Positions 1 to 6,182 of a stretch of 9,218 nt of DNA are shown piece by piece. Made by a program: the position numbers and the translations under genes. Positions within the stretch are counted from its first letter, which is position 1. Every line of letters starts with the position of its first letter. The notes beneath the pieces are model-generated. The model made no database searches, was not told the origin of the DNA, and worked only from the letters and a program-made list of their open reading frames with translations. The stretch comes from Anaerolineae bacterium (GTDB taxonomy: Bacteria; Chloroflexota; Anaerolineae; 4572-78), in NCBI GenBank assembly GCA_027022125.1, contig JALVZI010000321.1:1-9218 (forward strand). The letters are read 5' to 3'.

Positions 1-177
1 CGGGTGGACAGTGTGCTGCGCGCCGTCCCCGTTTCGGCGGGGGAACACACAGTGGAGATGGTTTTCTCTCCCCCGACGCTGTGGTGGGGTGCGGGAATCT
101 CGGTGCTGGCGCTGCTTTTGAGTTTCTGGTTTCTGGTTTCGAGTTTCTGGTTTCAGCGGTCAGCGAATCTCCAATAA
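1..177 (+). CDS. 3' end of a membrane protein gene, possibly YfhO-like (partial)
   Basis: Frame 1 is open from the first base to the TAA at 175-177, giving the last 58 residues of a protein whose start lies outside the window. The visible part holds an extracytoplasmic-type stretch, RAVPVSAGEHTVEMVFSPP (residues 7-25 of the fragment), followed by one hydrophobic helix (about residues 26-50). A 'vPaGeHtVef.y.P' strand directly before a final transmembrane helix is typical of the C-terminus of YfhO-family and related large membrane glycosyltransferase-like proteins; that assignment is from memory and only tentative. The last 19 codons coincide with a 21-bp tandem repeat, so the C-terminus reads SFWFLVS-SFWFQRS and then ends, suggesting that repeat DNA has altered the original end of the gene. 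The gap to the next gene holds that gene's promoter, so this gene belongs to a separate upstream unit. Confidence 0.5.
   Translation, partial: RVDSVLRAVPVSAGEHTVEMVFSPPTLWWGAGISVLALLLSFWFLVSSFWFQRSANLQ
120..154 (+). repeat. 21-bp tandem repeat inside the end of the upstream gene
   Basis: The 14-mer GAGTTTCTGGTTTC occurs at 120-133 and again at 141-154, a period of 21 bp. It is in frame, so seven codons are duplicated (SFWFLVS then SFWFQRS). Within each unit the shorter word TTTCTGG also recurs. The block is followed at 163-175 by a 13-mer, GCGAATCTCCAAT, that recurs at 7319-7331, which suggests that both belong to a dispersed low-complexity repeat family. Confidence 0.7.
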
Positions 178-209
178 CCAATCTCATTTTTAACGGAAAT
201 TTTTTTCGG

Positions 210-239
210 TTGGCGACAGGTTATCCCCTGTGGTATAAT
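210..239 (+). promoter_or_regulatory. Sigma-70-type promoter with extended -10, for the 277-5451 operon
   Basis: TATAAT at 234-239 is a perfect -10 box and is preceded by TGG (231-233), the TGn of an extended -10. TTGGCG at 210-215 is a 4/6 match to the -35 box with an 18-nt spacer. The expected transcript start, at about 245-248, leaves a leader of about 30 nt before the GTG at 277. The spacer contains the inverted repeat ACAGG-N6-CCTGT (216-231), a possible operator. Confidence 0.7.
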
Positions 240-276
240 TTAGCGTGTTACTAAACTTGCAAAAAAGGATTGTTGC

Positions 277-684
277 GTGAAAAAAGGGAAAATACTGATA
301 GTTGATGACGAACCGCTGACCTGCCAACTTGTGTCGAAGGTTTTGAAACTGAACGGCTACGATGCGACAATTCTCACGGACAGTCGTCAAATTGTTGAAC
401 ATACCCTTGCGGAAAACCCCAATCTGATACTGCTCGATTACCATTTGGGGGCTGAATTCGGGTTGGATGTGCTGGATTCGCTGAAAAAGAACCCCGCGAT
501 TGCCGCCGTGCCGGTTGTTGTCACCTCCGGCATTGACCACCGCACGCAGGTGCTGGAAGCCGGTGCCGCCGGATTTTTGCAAAAACCGTTCGATTGGGAT
601 GAGTTGGTCGCCGTGCTGGAAAATCTGCTGCCCAACGGAAATTCCACGCCTACCGACCCGCGACCCGCACAGGCAGAACACTGA
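277..684 (+). CDS. Stand-alone response regulator receiver domain (CheY-like)
   Basis: This 135-residue protein is a single receiver domain with no output domain. The acidic pair D10-D11 after the first strand (ILIVDDE), the phospho-acceptor D54 (LILLDYHLG), the switch residue T83 (or S84) and the K103-P104 pair are all present, so it should accept phosphate from a histidine kinase. About 15 polar residues follow the domain. The start is GTG, chosen because AAGGAT at 265-270 lies 6 nt upstream and the reading frame begins just before the conserved first strand. It is the first gene after the promoter at 210-239, and the YqeY gene starts 19 nt after its stop, so it probably heads the operon. 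No kinase gene is in the window. Being a receiver domain is certain; its target is unknown. It could act by protein-protein contact like CheY or Spo0F. Confidence 0.93.
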   Translation: MKKGKILIVDDEPLTCQLVSKVLKLNGYDATILTDSRQIVEHTLAENPNLILLDYHLGAEFGLDVLDSLKKNPAIAAVPVVVTSGIDHRTQVLEAGAAGFLQKPFDWDELVAVLENLLPNGNSTPTDPRPAQAEH

Positions 685-703
685 TTCGCAACTGGAGCCG
701 AAA

Positions 704-1147
704 ATGGACATCAAAACACAACTGACCAATGATTTGAAAGAAGCGATGAAAAGCGGCGACGCCGTCCGCAAAGAGACGGTGCGGCTTTTGCGCGGCGCCA
801 TAAAAAACGCAGAAATTGACGCCGGGCATCCGTTCAGTGATGAAGAAGCGCTGGCAGTCATCGCCAAACAGGCAAAACAGCGCCGCGATTCGATTGAGCA
901 GTACAAGCAGGCAAATCGGGCGGATTTGGTGGCAGAGGAAGAAGCCGAACTGGCAGTTATCGAATCGTACCTGCCCGCCCAACTTTCCGATGAAGAGATA
1001 ACCGCTCGCGCACAAGCCGTTATCGCTGAATTGGGCGTCACCGATATGAAAGGGATGGGGCAAGTGATGAAACGCCTTTCCGCCGAACTGAAAGGCGTCG
1101 CCGACGGGAAGCGCATCAGCCAAATTGTGCGCGGACTGTTGGGCTGA
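704..1147 (+). CDS. yqeY: GatB/YqeY domain protein (YqeY-like)
   Basis: The 147-residue product matches the YqeY family in length and pattern: an N-terminal helical part (MDIKTQLTNDLKEAMKSGD, then VRLLRGAIKNAEID at about residues 28-41), the KQRRDSIEQY segment, the linker SYLPAQLS, and a C-terminal part with GMGQVMKRLSAELKG and a final GLLG. The family resembles the tail domain of the amidotransferase subunit GatB, which contacts tRNA, but free-standing YqeY proteins have no firmly established biochemical role. The ATG at 704 is preceded by TGGAG (693-697) 6 nt upstream; a longer frame open from 500 lacks family similarity and would overlap the receiver gene, so the short start is preferred. 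It sits between the receiver gene (19 nt) and the PgpH gene (13 nt). In Bacillus, yqeY lies near the phoH-yqfF-yqfG-dgkA region, so this neighbourhood is familiar. Confidence 0.9.
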   Translation: MDIKTQLTNDLKEAMKSGDAVRKETVRLLRGAIKNAEIDAGHPFSDEEALAVIAKQAKQRRDSIEQYKQANRADLVAEEEAELAVIESYLPAQLSDEEITARAQAVIAELGVTDMKGMGQVMKRLSAELKGVADGKRISQIVRGLLG

Positions 1148-1160
1148 AAAAGGGGCATAT

Positions 1161-3395
1161 ATGTCGTTACAACTGACCCGTTCCGCCGCGAACGGGGCAT
1201 CGCGCTTTTCCCGCAGAGAAATCATCACGCTGCTGCTGGTGGCACTGGCGTTTGTTCTGCTTGCCACTGCGATACTGGAAGTGCAAATCACGCAACTGCT
1301 TTCGGGGAATATCGCCCAGTTGGCTGTGGGCGATATTGCGCCGCAGGACATCATTTCCCCTGAAAAAATTTCATACGAAAGCGCCATTGACACCGAAACC
1401 GCTCGCACCCGCGCCGAAAATCAGGTCTCCGAAATTTACCGCCGCCCCGACCCGGAAGTGGCGCGCACCCAGTTGGCGCTGGCAGACGATGTGCTGGCGT
1501 TTTTGGATGCCGTCCGTGCCGACCCGTATTTGAGCGCGACCGAAAAACTCGACTGGATAACCCAAATCCAGCCCCTTTCGCTCACCGATGAAGAGGCTGC
1601 CGGCATTCTCAACCTCAGCGACACAATGTGGCTCGATGCAAAACAGGAAGTCCGGCAGGTGCTAGATGACGCGATGCGCACCGAGATTCGAGAGAGCCAA
1701 CTCATCAGCGTGCGCCGCCGGTTGGATTTGCTCATCTCGTCGGATGTGCCGGATTCGGAAGCGGCAGTCATCACCGCCATCACCGAAGATTTGGTGCAGC
1801 CCAACACTTTTGTGGATGAAGAACGCACCGCCAAAGCCCGTCAGGCGGCGCGAGATGCCGTCACGCCGGTGATGCGCACACTGGAGAAAAATGAAGTGGT
1901 GGTGCGGCAAGGAGAGCGCATCACCCCCGAAACCATCGAGGCGTTGCAGGCGCTGGGACTGCAGCAAAACGACAATCAATGGCGGCAAATTCTGGCGACA
2001 TTCAGCATACTATTGCTGCTGACCGTTTTTTTGGGCTTTTATCTGGTCAAGTTTCACACCCCACTGCTGAAAGACACCCAGCAATTGGCGCTGCTGGTGC
2101 TGTTGCTGCTCACTTTCATCGCCGCCGCGCGAATGGTGGAAAGCGACAATTTACTGCTGCAATATGCCGTGCCGGTAGCCGCACTGACACTGGTCATCGC
2201 GTCGCTGTTTGATGCCCATCTGGCAATGGCAGTTACCGTGTTTATGGGGATAGTCGAAGCGTATGTCGGCGGCGGCTCGCTGGAATTTTTCGCGTATGTC
2301 TTTTTCAGCGGGTTTGTGGTCGCGTTGACCATCGAGCAGATGGCGCAGGTGACGGCGCTGCTGTGGGCGGGGGTATATGCCGCCAGCGCTAATATCGTGG
2401 TGATACTGTTGTTCCGGCTCATCGCCGGTAGTGTCGAAATTCCCGATTTGCTGCTGCGACTCAGCGGCGGCGTGCTTGCCGGAGCGCTGTCTGCCGGTAT
2501 TGCCCTGCTGGTATTTTTCGCGGTGGGCGGTCTCACCGATATGGTGACATACCTGCAACTGCTCGAACTTTCGCGCCCGACGCACCCGCTGCTCACCGAG
2601 TTGCTGCGCCGCGCGCCGGGCACATACCATCACAGTCTGCTGGTCAGCAATTTGGCGGAACAGGCGGCGGAGCGCATCGGCGCGAATGCGTTTCTGTGCC
2701 GGGTGGGGGCATATTATCACGATGTGGGCAAAATTATGCGCCCCTACTTTTTCACCGAAAACACGCCGCCGGGCGGAACAAACCTGCACGAAGCGCTGGA
2801 ACCGGAAGCCAGCGCGAAAATCATCATCAGTCACGTGACAGACGGCTTGAAACTGGCAAAAAAATACCGTCTGCCCGCCGTCATCAAAGCCTGTATCGCC
2901 GAACATCACGGCACGGATGTGGTTGGTTATTTTTACCATCTGGCAATCGAAGAAGCCGGTGGCGACGCCTCAAAAGTAGATAAAGCCGCTTTCACATATC
3001 CCGGTCCCAAACCGCAGTCGAAAGAAACTGCCGTGCTGATGCTTGCCGATGCCAGCGAAGCCACCGTGCGCTCGGTGCAGCCGCAATCCAGCGCCGAAAT
3101 TGATGAAATCGTGCGGCGCACCATCCAAAACCGGCTCGATTCGGGGCAGTTTGATGAATGCGATTTGACGATGCACGACCTGAAACAAATTCGGCTGGCG
3201 TTTATTGACACCCTGCAGGGCGTTTCGCACCCGCGCATAAAATATCCCAAACAGGATAACGGCACGAAAACCGAAAATAACGGCGAACAGATACTACCGC
3301 CGCTCCCTCTTTCCGTGCAGAGTTCCGGTCCCGCTGTGGAAACGCAGGATGACGCCGGAGAACCGGCACAGCGATACACCACCCAGAGAGAATAG
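1161..3395 (+). CDS. pgpH: 7TM-HD family cyclic-di-AMP phosphodiesterase (PgpH)
   Basis: The 744-residue protein has the full PgpH/YqfF architecture. One transmembrane helix (about 21-39) is followed by an extracytoplasmic domain (about 45-270, ending in the conserved VVRQGERIT at 247-255), a block of several membrane helices (about 275-470, the 7TM_7TMR_HD module) and a cytoplasmic HD domain. The HD metal ligands are visible: H491 in YHHSL, H520-D521 in YYHDVGK, H558 in ISHV, H582-H583 in EHHGT and D630 in LADASE. PgpH hydrolyses c-di-AMP to pApA and thereby influences potassium balance, osmotic stress and wall homeostasis in Gram-positive bacteria. A polar, probably disordered tail of about 48 residues (697-744) follows the conserved HPRIKYP end of the domain. 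The ATG at 1161 has AGGGG 5 nt upstream. The gene is 13 nt after yqeY and its stop directly abuts ybeY, implying coupled translation. Family assignment is strong; c-di-AMP as substrate is inferred from the family. Confidence 0.95.
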   Translation: MSLQLTRSAANGASRFSRREIITLLLVALAFVLLATAILEVQITQLLSGNIAQLAVGDIAPQDIISPEKISYESAIDTETARTRAENQVSEIYRRPDPEVARTQLALADDVLAFLDAVRADPYLSATEKLDWITQIQPLSLTDEEAAGILNLSDTMWLDAKQEVRQVLDDAMRTEIRESQLISVRRRLDLLISSDVPDSEAAVITAITEDLVQPNTFVDEERTAKARQAARDAVTPVMRTLEKNEVVVRQGERITPETIEALQALGLQQNDNQWRQILATFSILLLLTVFLGFYLVKFHTPLLKDTQQLALLVLLLLTFIAAARMVESDNLLLQYAVPVAALTLVIASLFDAHLAMAVTVFMGIVEAYVGGGSLEFFAYVFFSGFVVALTIEQMAQVTALLWAGVYAASANIVVILLFRLIAGSVEIPDLLLRLSGGVLAGALSAGIALLVFFAVGGLTDMVTYLQLLELSRPTHPLLTELLRRAPGTYHHSLLVSNLAEQAAERIGANAFLCRVGAYYHDVGKIMRPYFFTENTPPGGTNLHEALEPEASAKIIISHVTDGLKLAKKYRLPAVIKACIAEHHGTDVVGYFYHLAIEEAGGDASKVDKAAFTYPGPKPQSKETAVLMLADASEATVRSVQPQSSAEIDEIVRRTIQNRLDSGQFDECDLTMHDLKQIRLAFIDTLQGVSHPRIKYPKQDNGTKTENNGEQILPPLPLSVQSSGPAVETQDDAGEPAQRYTTQRE

Positions 3396-3869
3396 ATGCC
3401 CGAAATTTCCACCCAAATTGACGACCAATTTCAAGCAGATATTTCCGACCGGCAATTGACCGTTGCCGCCACCGAAACGCTCGCCGCGTGCGGCAAAACC
3501 GATGCCGCCGTGACCATTGTCATCACCGATAATGACGCCGTGCAGGCGCTCAACCGGCAATTTCGCGGGGTGGATGCCCCCACCGATGTGCTGTCGTTCC
3601 CCGCCGAAACGGGCGATGACTTTTTCGCGCCGCAGGATACACTCTATCTGGGCGACATCATCATTGCCGCACCGGTGGCTCGGCGGCAGGCGGCAGCGAT
3701 GGGACACACACCCGCCGATGAAATGATGCTGCTGACCGTTCACGGGGTATTGCATCTGCTGGGATACGACCATCACACCCCCGCCGAAAAAGCGGAAATG
3801 TGGCAAAAACAGGCGGAAATTCTGTCGGCGTGCGGACTGTCGCACGTTAAACCGACCGAAGGGACATAA
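3396..3869 (+). CDS. ybeY: Endoribonuclease YbeY (16S rRNA maturation, ribosome quality control)
   Basis: The 157-residue protein carries the hallmark metal-binding motif H-x3-H-x5-H as H116-H120-H126 in VHGVLHLLGYDHH. The upstream family signatures are also present: LNRQFRGVDAPTDVLSFP (about 52-69, with conserved R57) and YLGDIIIA (84-91). YbeY is a zinc-dependent single-strand endoribonuclease that takes part in 16S rRNA 3'-end processing and removal of defective ribosomes. Length is normal for the family. The ATG directly follows the TAG of pgpH (3393-3395) with no intervening base, and a purine-rich AGAGAG at 3385-3390 can serve as ribosome binding site, so translation is probably coupled to pgpH. 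PgpH, YbeY and DgkA are adjacent in many Firmicutes as yqfF-yqfG-dgkA, which supports all three calls. Confidence 0.96.
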   Translation: MPEISTQIDDQFQADISDRQLTVAATETLAACGKTDAAVTIVITDNDAVQALNRQFRGVDAPTDVLSFPAETGDDFFAPQDTLYLGDIIIAAPVARRQAAAMGHTPADEMMLLTVHGVLHLLGYDHHTPAEKAEMWQKQAEILSACGLSHVKPTEGT

Positions 3870-3870
3870 A

Positions 3871-4236
3871 ATGCGCGCGGAATCGGTTTGGCAGAGTTTT
3901 CGGTTCGCATTTGCGGGCATTTGGCATACTTTCCGCACCCAGCGCAACGCGAAAATTCACACCGGCATCACGCTGGCGGTGCTGTTGCTCGGCGGGTGGT
4001 TGCGCATTTCCGCCGGTGATTGGGCAATATTGGCGCTGACCATCGGGGTGGTTTTTGCCGCCGAAATTCTGAACACAGCAGTGGAAGCACTGGTGGATTT
4101 GGTTTCGCCGGAATATCACGATTTGGCGAAAGTTGCCAAAGATGCCGCCGCGGGCGCAGTGATGGTGCTGGCAATCGCTGCCATCGCTGTCGGGCTGTTG
4201 GTGCTCGGCGTGCCATTGTGGCAGGCGGTTTTTTGA
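3871..4236 (+). CDS. dgkA: Undecaprenol/diacylglycerol kinase (DgkA family)
   Basis: The 121-residue integral membrane protein has the small-kinase layout: a basic amphipathic N-terminus (FAGIWHTFRTQRNAKIH, about 14-30) and three hydrophobic segments (about 31-46, 51-72 and 95-117). The family signature lies in AEILNTAVEALVDL (64-77; E65, N68, E72, D76) and continues in KVAKDAAAGAV (87-97; K90, D91, G95). The enzyme uses ATP to phosphorylate undecaprenol, and in proteobacteria diacylglycerol, at the inner face of the membrane. In Gram-positive-type genomes the product is usually undecaprenyl phosphate, the carrier for peptidoglycan synthesis. The ATG lies one base after the ybeY stop, with GAAGGGACA just upstream as ribosome binding site. 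The C-terminus ends soon after the third helix, as is usual. Lipid versus undecaprenol preference cannot be read from the sequence; the undecaprenol role is inferred from the operon context. Confidence 0.93.
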   Translation: MRAESVWQSFRFAFAGIWHTFRTQRNAKIHTGITLAVLLLGGWLRISAGDWAILALTIGVVFAAEILNTAVEALVDLVSPEYHDLAKVAKDAAAGAVMVLAIAAIAVGLLVLGVPLWQAVF

Positions 4237-4248
4237 AAGGCATCCGAA

Positions 4249-5451
4249 ATGACAAATTTACACGGCAAACGAATTGTTTTGGGCATCACCGGCGGTATCG
4301 CCGCCTATAAAAGCGCCGCCATCGCCAGCCGGTTGGTTCAATCCGGCGCGATGGTGGATGTGGTATTGACCGAAAGTGCACAAAAATTCATAACCCCGCT
4401 CACTTTTCAATCGCTCACACACCGCCGTGTTTTCACCGATATTTTCGATATTCCTCCCGCCGAAAATATCCCCCACATCGAACTGTCGCACCAAATTGAC
4501 CTGCTGCTGATTGCGCCCGCCACCGCGAACACCATCGCCAAAATGGCACACGGGCAAGCCGACAACCTGCTCACCGCCATCGCGCTGGCAACCGATAAAC
4601 CCATTCTCATCGCCCCGGCAATGGAAACCGATATGTGGGAACACCCCGCCACCCGCAGAAACATCGCCACGCTGACGGAATGGGGCGTGGCGCAGGTGGG
4701 ACCCGCTGCGGGGCGGCTCGCATCGGGCAGAATGGGGCGCGGCAGAATGGCGGAACCGGACGAAATTGTAGATGCGGCGCGGCAGGTGCTGGCAAAAAAT
4801 GGCGATATGGTGGGAATGCGGGTGGTGGTCACAGCCGGAGGCACACGCGAACCGATTGACCCGGTGCGGTATATCACCAACCGTTCCGGCGGAAAAATGG
4901 GACACGCGCTGGCAGAAGTTGCCCGCGACCGCGGCGCGCAGGTAACGCTCGTTACCACCGCCGGACTGCCCGCGCCGTCCGGTGTGTCGGTGGTGCGGGT
5001 GAATACCGCTGCCGAAATGGCGGATGCCGTGCTGACGGCGATTCCCGAATCGGATGCACTGGTGATGGCGGCGGCGGTGGCAGATTACCGTCCGGCGGAA
5101 ATTGCGCCGCAGAAAATCAAAAAAGGGGATGGCGGGCTGACGCTTTCGCTGGTGCGCACGCCCGACATTCTGCAATTGGTGGCAAAATACCGCGCCGAAA
5201 CCGGTTTTCCCCGAAAAGTGGTCGGGTTCGCGGCGGAAACCACCGACGTACGCCGCAATGCGCAGGAAAAACTGGCGCGCAAACGGCTCGATTGGATTGC
5301 GGCGAACGATGTTTCGCGCACCGATGCGGGATTCGGGGTGGAAACCAACCAAGTAACGCTTTTCGGCGCAGACGGGTCGGTGGTGGAACTACCGCTGATG
5401 TCCAAAACGGCAGTCGCCGCAGAAATTTGGAATCGGGTGGCAGGGAAATAG
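4249..5451 (+). CDS. coaBC: Bifunctional phosphopantothenoylcysteine synthetase/decarboxylase CoaBC
   Basis: The 400-residue protein is the two-domain CoaBC (Dfp). The N-terminal flavoprotein CoaC part (about 1-180) shows GITGGIAAYKSA, the catalytic His H76 in PHIELSH, APATANTIAK and the PAM-x-x-x-MW motif. The C-terminal CoaB part (about 190-400) shows VVTAGGTREPIDPVRYI, AAAVADYRP, KIKK and AANDVS. Together they convert 4'-phosphopantothenate and cysteine (with CTP) to 4'-phosphopantetheine, steps three and four of coenzyme A synthesis. Two active-site positions differ from the E. coli type: the motif reads PAMETDMW rather than PAMNxxMW, and the flexible flap reads GRLASGRMGRGRM with Ser159 where the E. 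coli enzyme has its catalytic Cys. Such variants occur in other phyla, so loss of function is not implied. The ATG has AAAGG 8 nt upstream; the dgkA stop is 12 nt before it, so it is the last gene of the operon. Confidence 0.96.
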   Translation: MTNLHGKRIVLGITGGIAAYKSAAIASRLVQSGAMVDVVLTESAQKFITPLTFQSLTHRRVFTDIFDIPPAENIPHIELSHQIDLLLIAPATANTIAKMAHGQADNLLTAIALATDKPILIAPAMETDMWEHPATRRNIATLTEWGVAQVGPAAGRLASGRMGRGRMAEPDEIVDAARQVLAKNGDMVGMRVVVTAGGTREPIDPVRYITNRSGGKMGHALAEVARDRGAQVTLVTTAGLPAPSGVSVVRVNTAAEMADAVLTAIPESDALVMAAAVADYRPAEIAPQKIKKGDGGLTLSLVRTPDILQLVAKYRAETGFPRKVVGFAAETTDVRRNAQEKLARKRLDWIAANDVSRTDAGFGVETNQVTLFGADGSVVELPLMSKTAVAAEIWNRVAGK

Positions 5452-5457
5452 GGCTGC

Positions 5458-5486
5458 CACAAATTTTCACAAATTTCACGGATTTT
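5458..5486 (+). repeat. Short near-tandem CAC(A/G)(A/G)ATTT repeat
   Basis: Three units follow one another just after the coaBC stop: CACAAATTTT (5458-5467), CACAAATTT (5468-5476) and CACGGATTTT (5477-5486). The spacing of 9-10 bp is close to one helical turn. No function is evident; it could be repeat debris or a phased AT-tract. Confidence 0.5.
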
Positions 5487-5489
5487 AAA

Positions 5490-5571
5490 TGTCATTCCGG
5501 AATTTCCCGCAGGGAAATATCCGGAATCCACAGCAGAAAAACAGTGGATTCCCGCTTCCGCGGGAATGACA
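5490..5571. repeat. 82-bp palindromic intergenic element, copy 1 (dRS3/REP-like)
   Basis: The element is bounded by perfect 9-bp inverted ends, TGTCATTCC (5490-5498) and GGAATGACA (5563-5571). Inside are three further inverted repeats: a hairpin CCGGA-ATTTCCC-gca-GGGAAAT-a-TCCGG (5497-5524), GGAATCCAC/GTGGATTCC (5523-5531 and 5544-5552), and ATTCCCGC-ttcc-GCGGGAAT (5548-5567). The last fits the ATTCCC-N8-GGGAAT pattern of Neisseria dRS3 repeats. A second copy at 7131-7209 matches closely in both arms, with a variable central loop. It lies in the spacer after coaBC, where its hairpins could also end or stabilise the operon transcript. No coding capacity. Confidence 0.85.
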
Positions 5572-5646
5572 TACGCTTTCCTTTTCGACCATACACCATA
5601 GAAATACGATTGCACCTGAAAAATGGCGTTTCTGCCGAAAATGCGG

Positions 5647-5652
5647 CATAAT
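5647..5652 (+). promoter_or_regulatory. Possible -10 box upstream of the ClbS/DinB-like gene
   Basis: CATAAT at 5647-5652 is a 5/6 match to a -10 box, 25 nt before the ATG at 5677. No good -35 is seen at the right distance (TGGCGT at 5624-5629 is weak; TTGCAC at 5610-5615 is too far away). The preceding repeats separate this gene from coaBC, so some promoter is expected here. Confidence 0.3.
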
Positions 5653-5676
5653 ATGGCGCAATCGGGAGCGTAACCG

Positions 5677-6138
5677 ATGGATATGACCGCGCAGTTGATT
5701 TCATCATTGGAAGATGCCGCCGCACTGCTGCGCCGGCACGTTTCTCTATTGAGCGATGCGGATTTGGCGCGCCCGCTGCCCGAAACGGATGTTTCGGTGG
5801 GCGAGGGGCTGGCGCAATTGGTCGGCTGGCAAGAGCACACACTTTCGGTACTGCCGAAAATGCTGGCACAAATCGAGGTGGCTCTGCCGCCGGTGAATGC
5901 CGCCGAGCGAAATGCGAAATCGGCGGCGGAACACGGCGGCAAATCGCTGACGTGCCTGCTGGGTGAATTTTCGCGGAATCACGAGCGGCTACTGATGCTG
6001 TTGCGTCCCGTTCCACCGGAAGCACTGACGCTGCGGCGCACCCGCAACGGGCAGATTTTCACCGTGAAAAGTTACGTGCTCGATACCTTTCAGCAAAAAG
6101 TGCTGGAATTTGTTGACCGGTTGCAATTGATGGAATAA
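5677..6138 (+). CDS. ClbS/DfsB-like, DinB-superfamily four-helix bundle protein
   Basis: The 153-residue product is predicted to be mainly helical and soluble, with no signal peptide or membrane segment. The segment SVGEGLAQLVGWQEHTLSVL (residues 40-59) resembles the 'sv.d.laHl.gWe' helix of ClbS/DfsB and DinB-superfamily proteins. The later GEFSRNHERLLMLLRPVPPEAL (about 91-112) and the closing helix with VKSYVLDTFQQKVLEFVDRL (129-148) sit where these proteins have their last two helices. The conserved metal-binding histidine triad of true DinB proteins is not obvious (H21, H54 and H98 are the only candidates outside one further His). Members include the colibactin self-resistance protein ClbS and thiol-transferase-like enzymes, but function here is unknown. 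The ATG at 5677 has GGGAGC at 5664-5669 upstream. The acetyltransferase gene starts 44 nt after its stop, so the pair is probably one unit. Confidence 0.55.
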   Translation: MDMTAQLISSLEDAAALLRRHVSLLSDADLARPLPETDVSVGEGLAQLVGWQEHTLSVLPKMLAQIEVALPPVNAAERNAKSAAEHGGKSLTCLLGEFSRNHERLLMLLRPVPPEALTLRRTRNGQIFTVKSYVLDTFQQKVLEFVDRLQLME

Positions 6139-6182
6139 AGAGCAGGAAGCGAAACTTCACGCAGCAAAGGAGTAATTTCGGG

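Noticed and set aside
192..211. Possible terminator hairpin AACGGAAA-ttt-TTTCGGTT after the first gene
   Set aside because: The stem has a mismatch, is A/T-rich with a 3-4 nt loop and is not followed by a U-tract; it also runs into the -35 box.
500..703. Upstream extension of the YqeY reading frame
   Set aside because: The added 68 residues (many Cys, Trp, Pro) come from the wrong frame of the receiver gene; the ATG at 704 with TGGAG upstream fits the family length.
190..1200. Long - strand open frame (336 codons) opposite the receiver and YqeY genes
   Set aside because: It is antisense to two genes with clear family motifs, has a Ser/Phe/Cys-rich composition typical of a shadow frame, and no ribosome binding site.
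2054..2939. Two - strand open frames (189 and 262 codons) opposite pgpH
   Set aside because: Both are antisense to the conserved membrane and HD regions of PgpH and show no domain signature.
4258..5352. Long - strand open frame (364 codons) opposite coaBC
   Set aside because: Composition is His/Arg/Gly-rich shadow of coaBC; coaBC itself shows all family motifs in order.
5458..5571. CRISPR-like array from the repeated units after coaBC
   Set aside because: The units are 9-10 bp with no spacers, and the adjacent palindrome is a single element; no cas genes are present.
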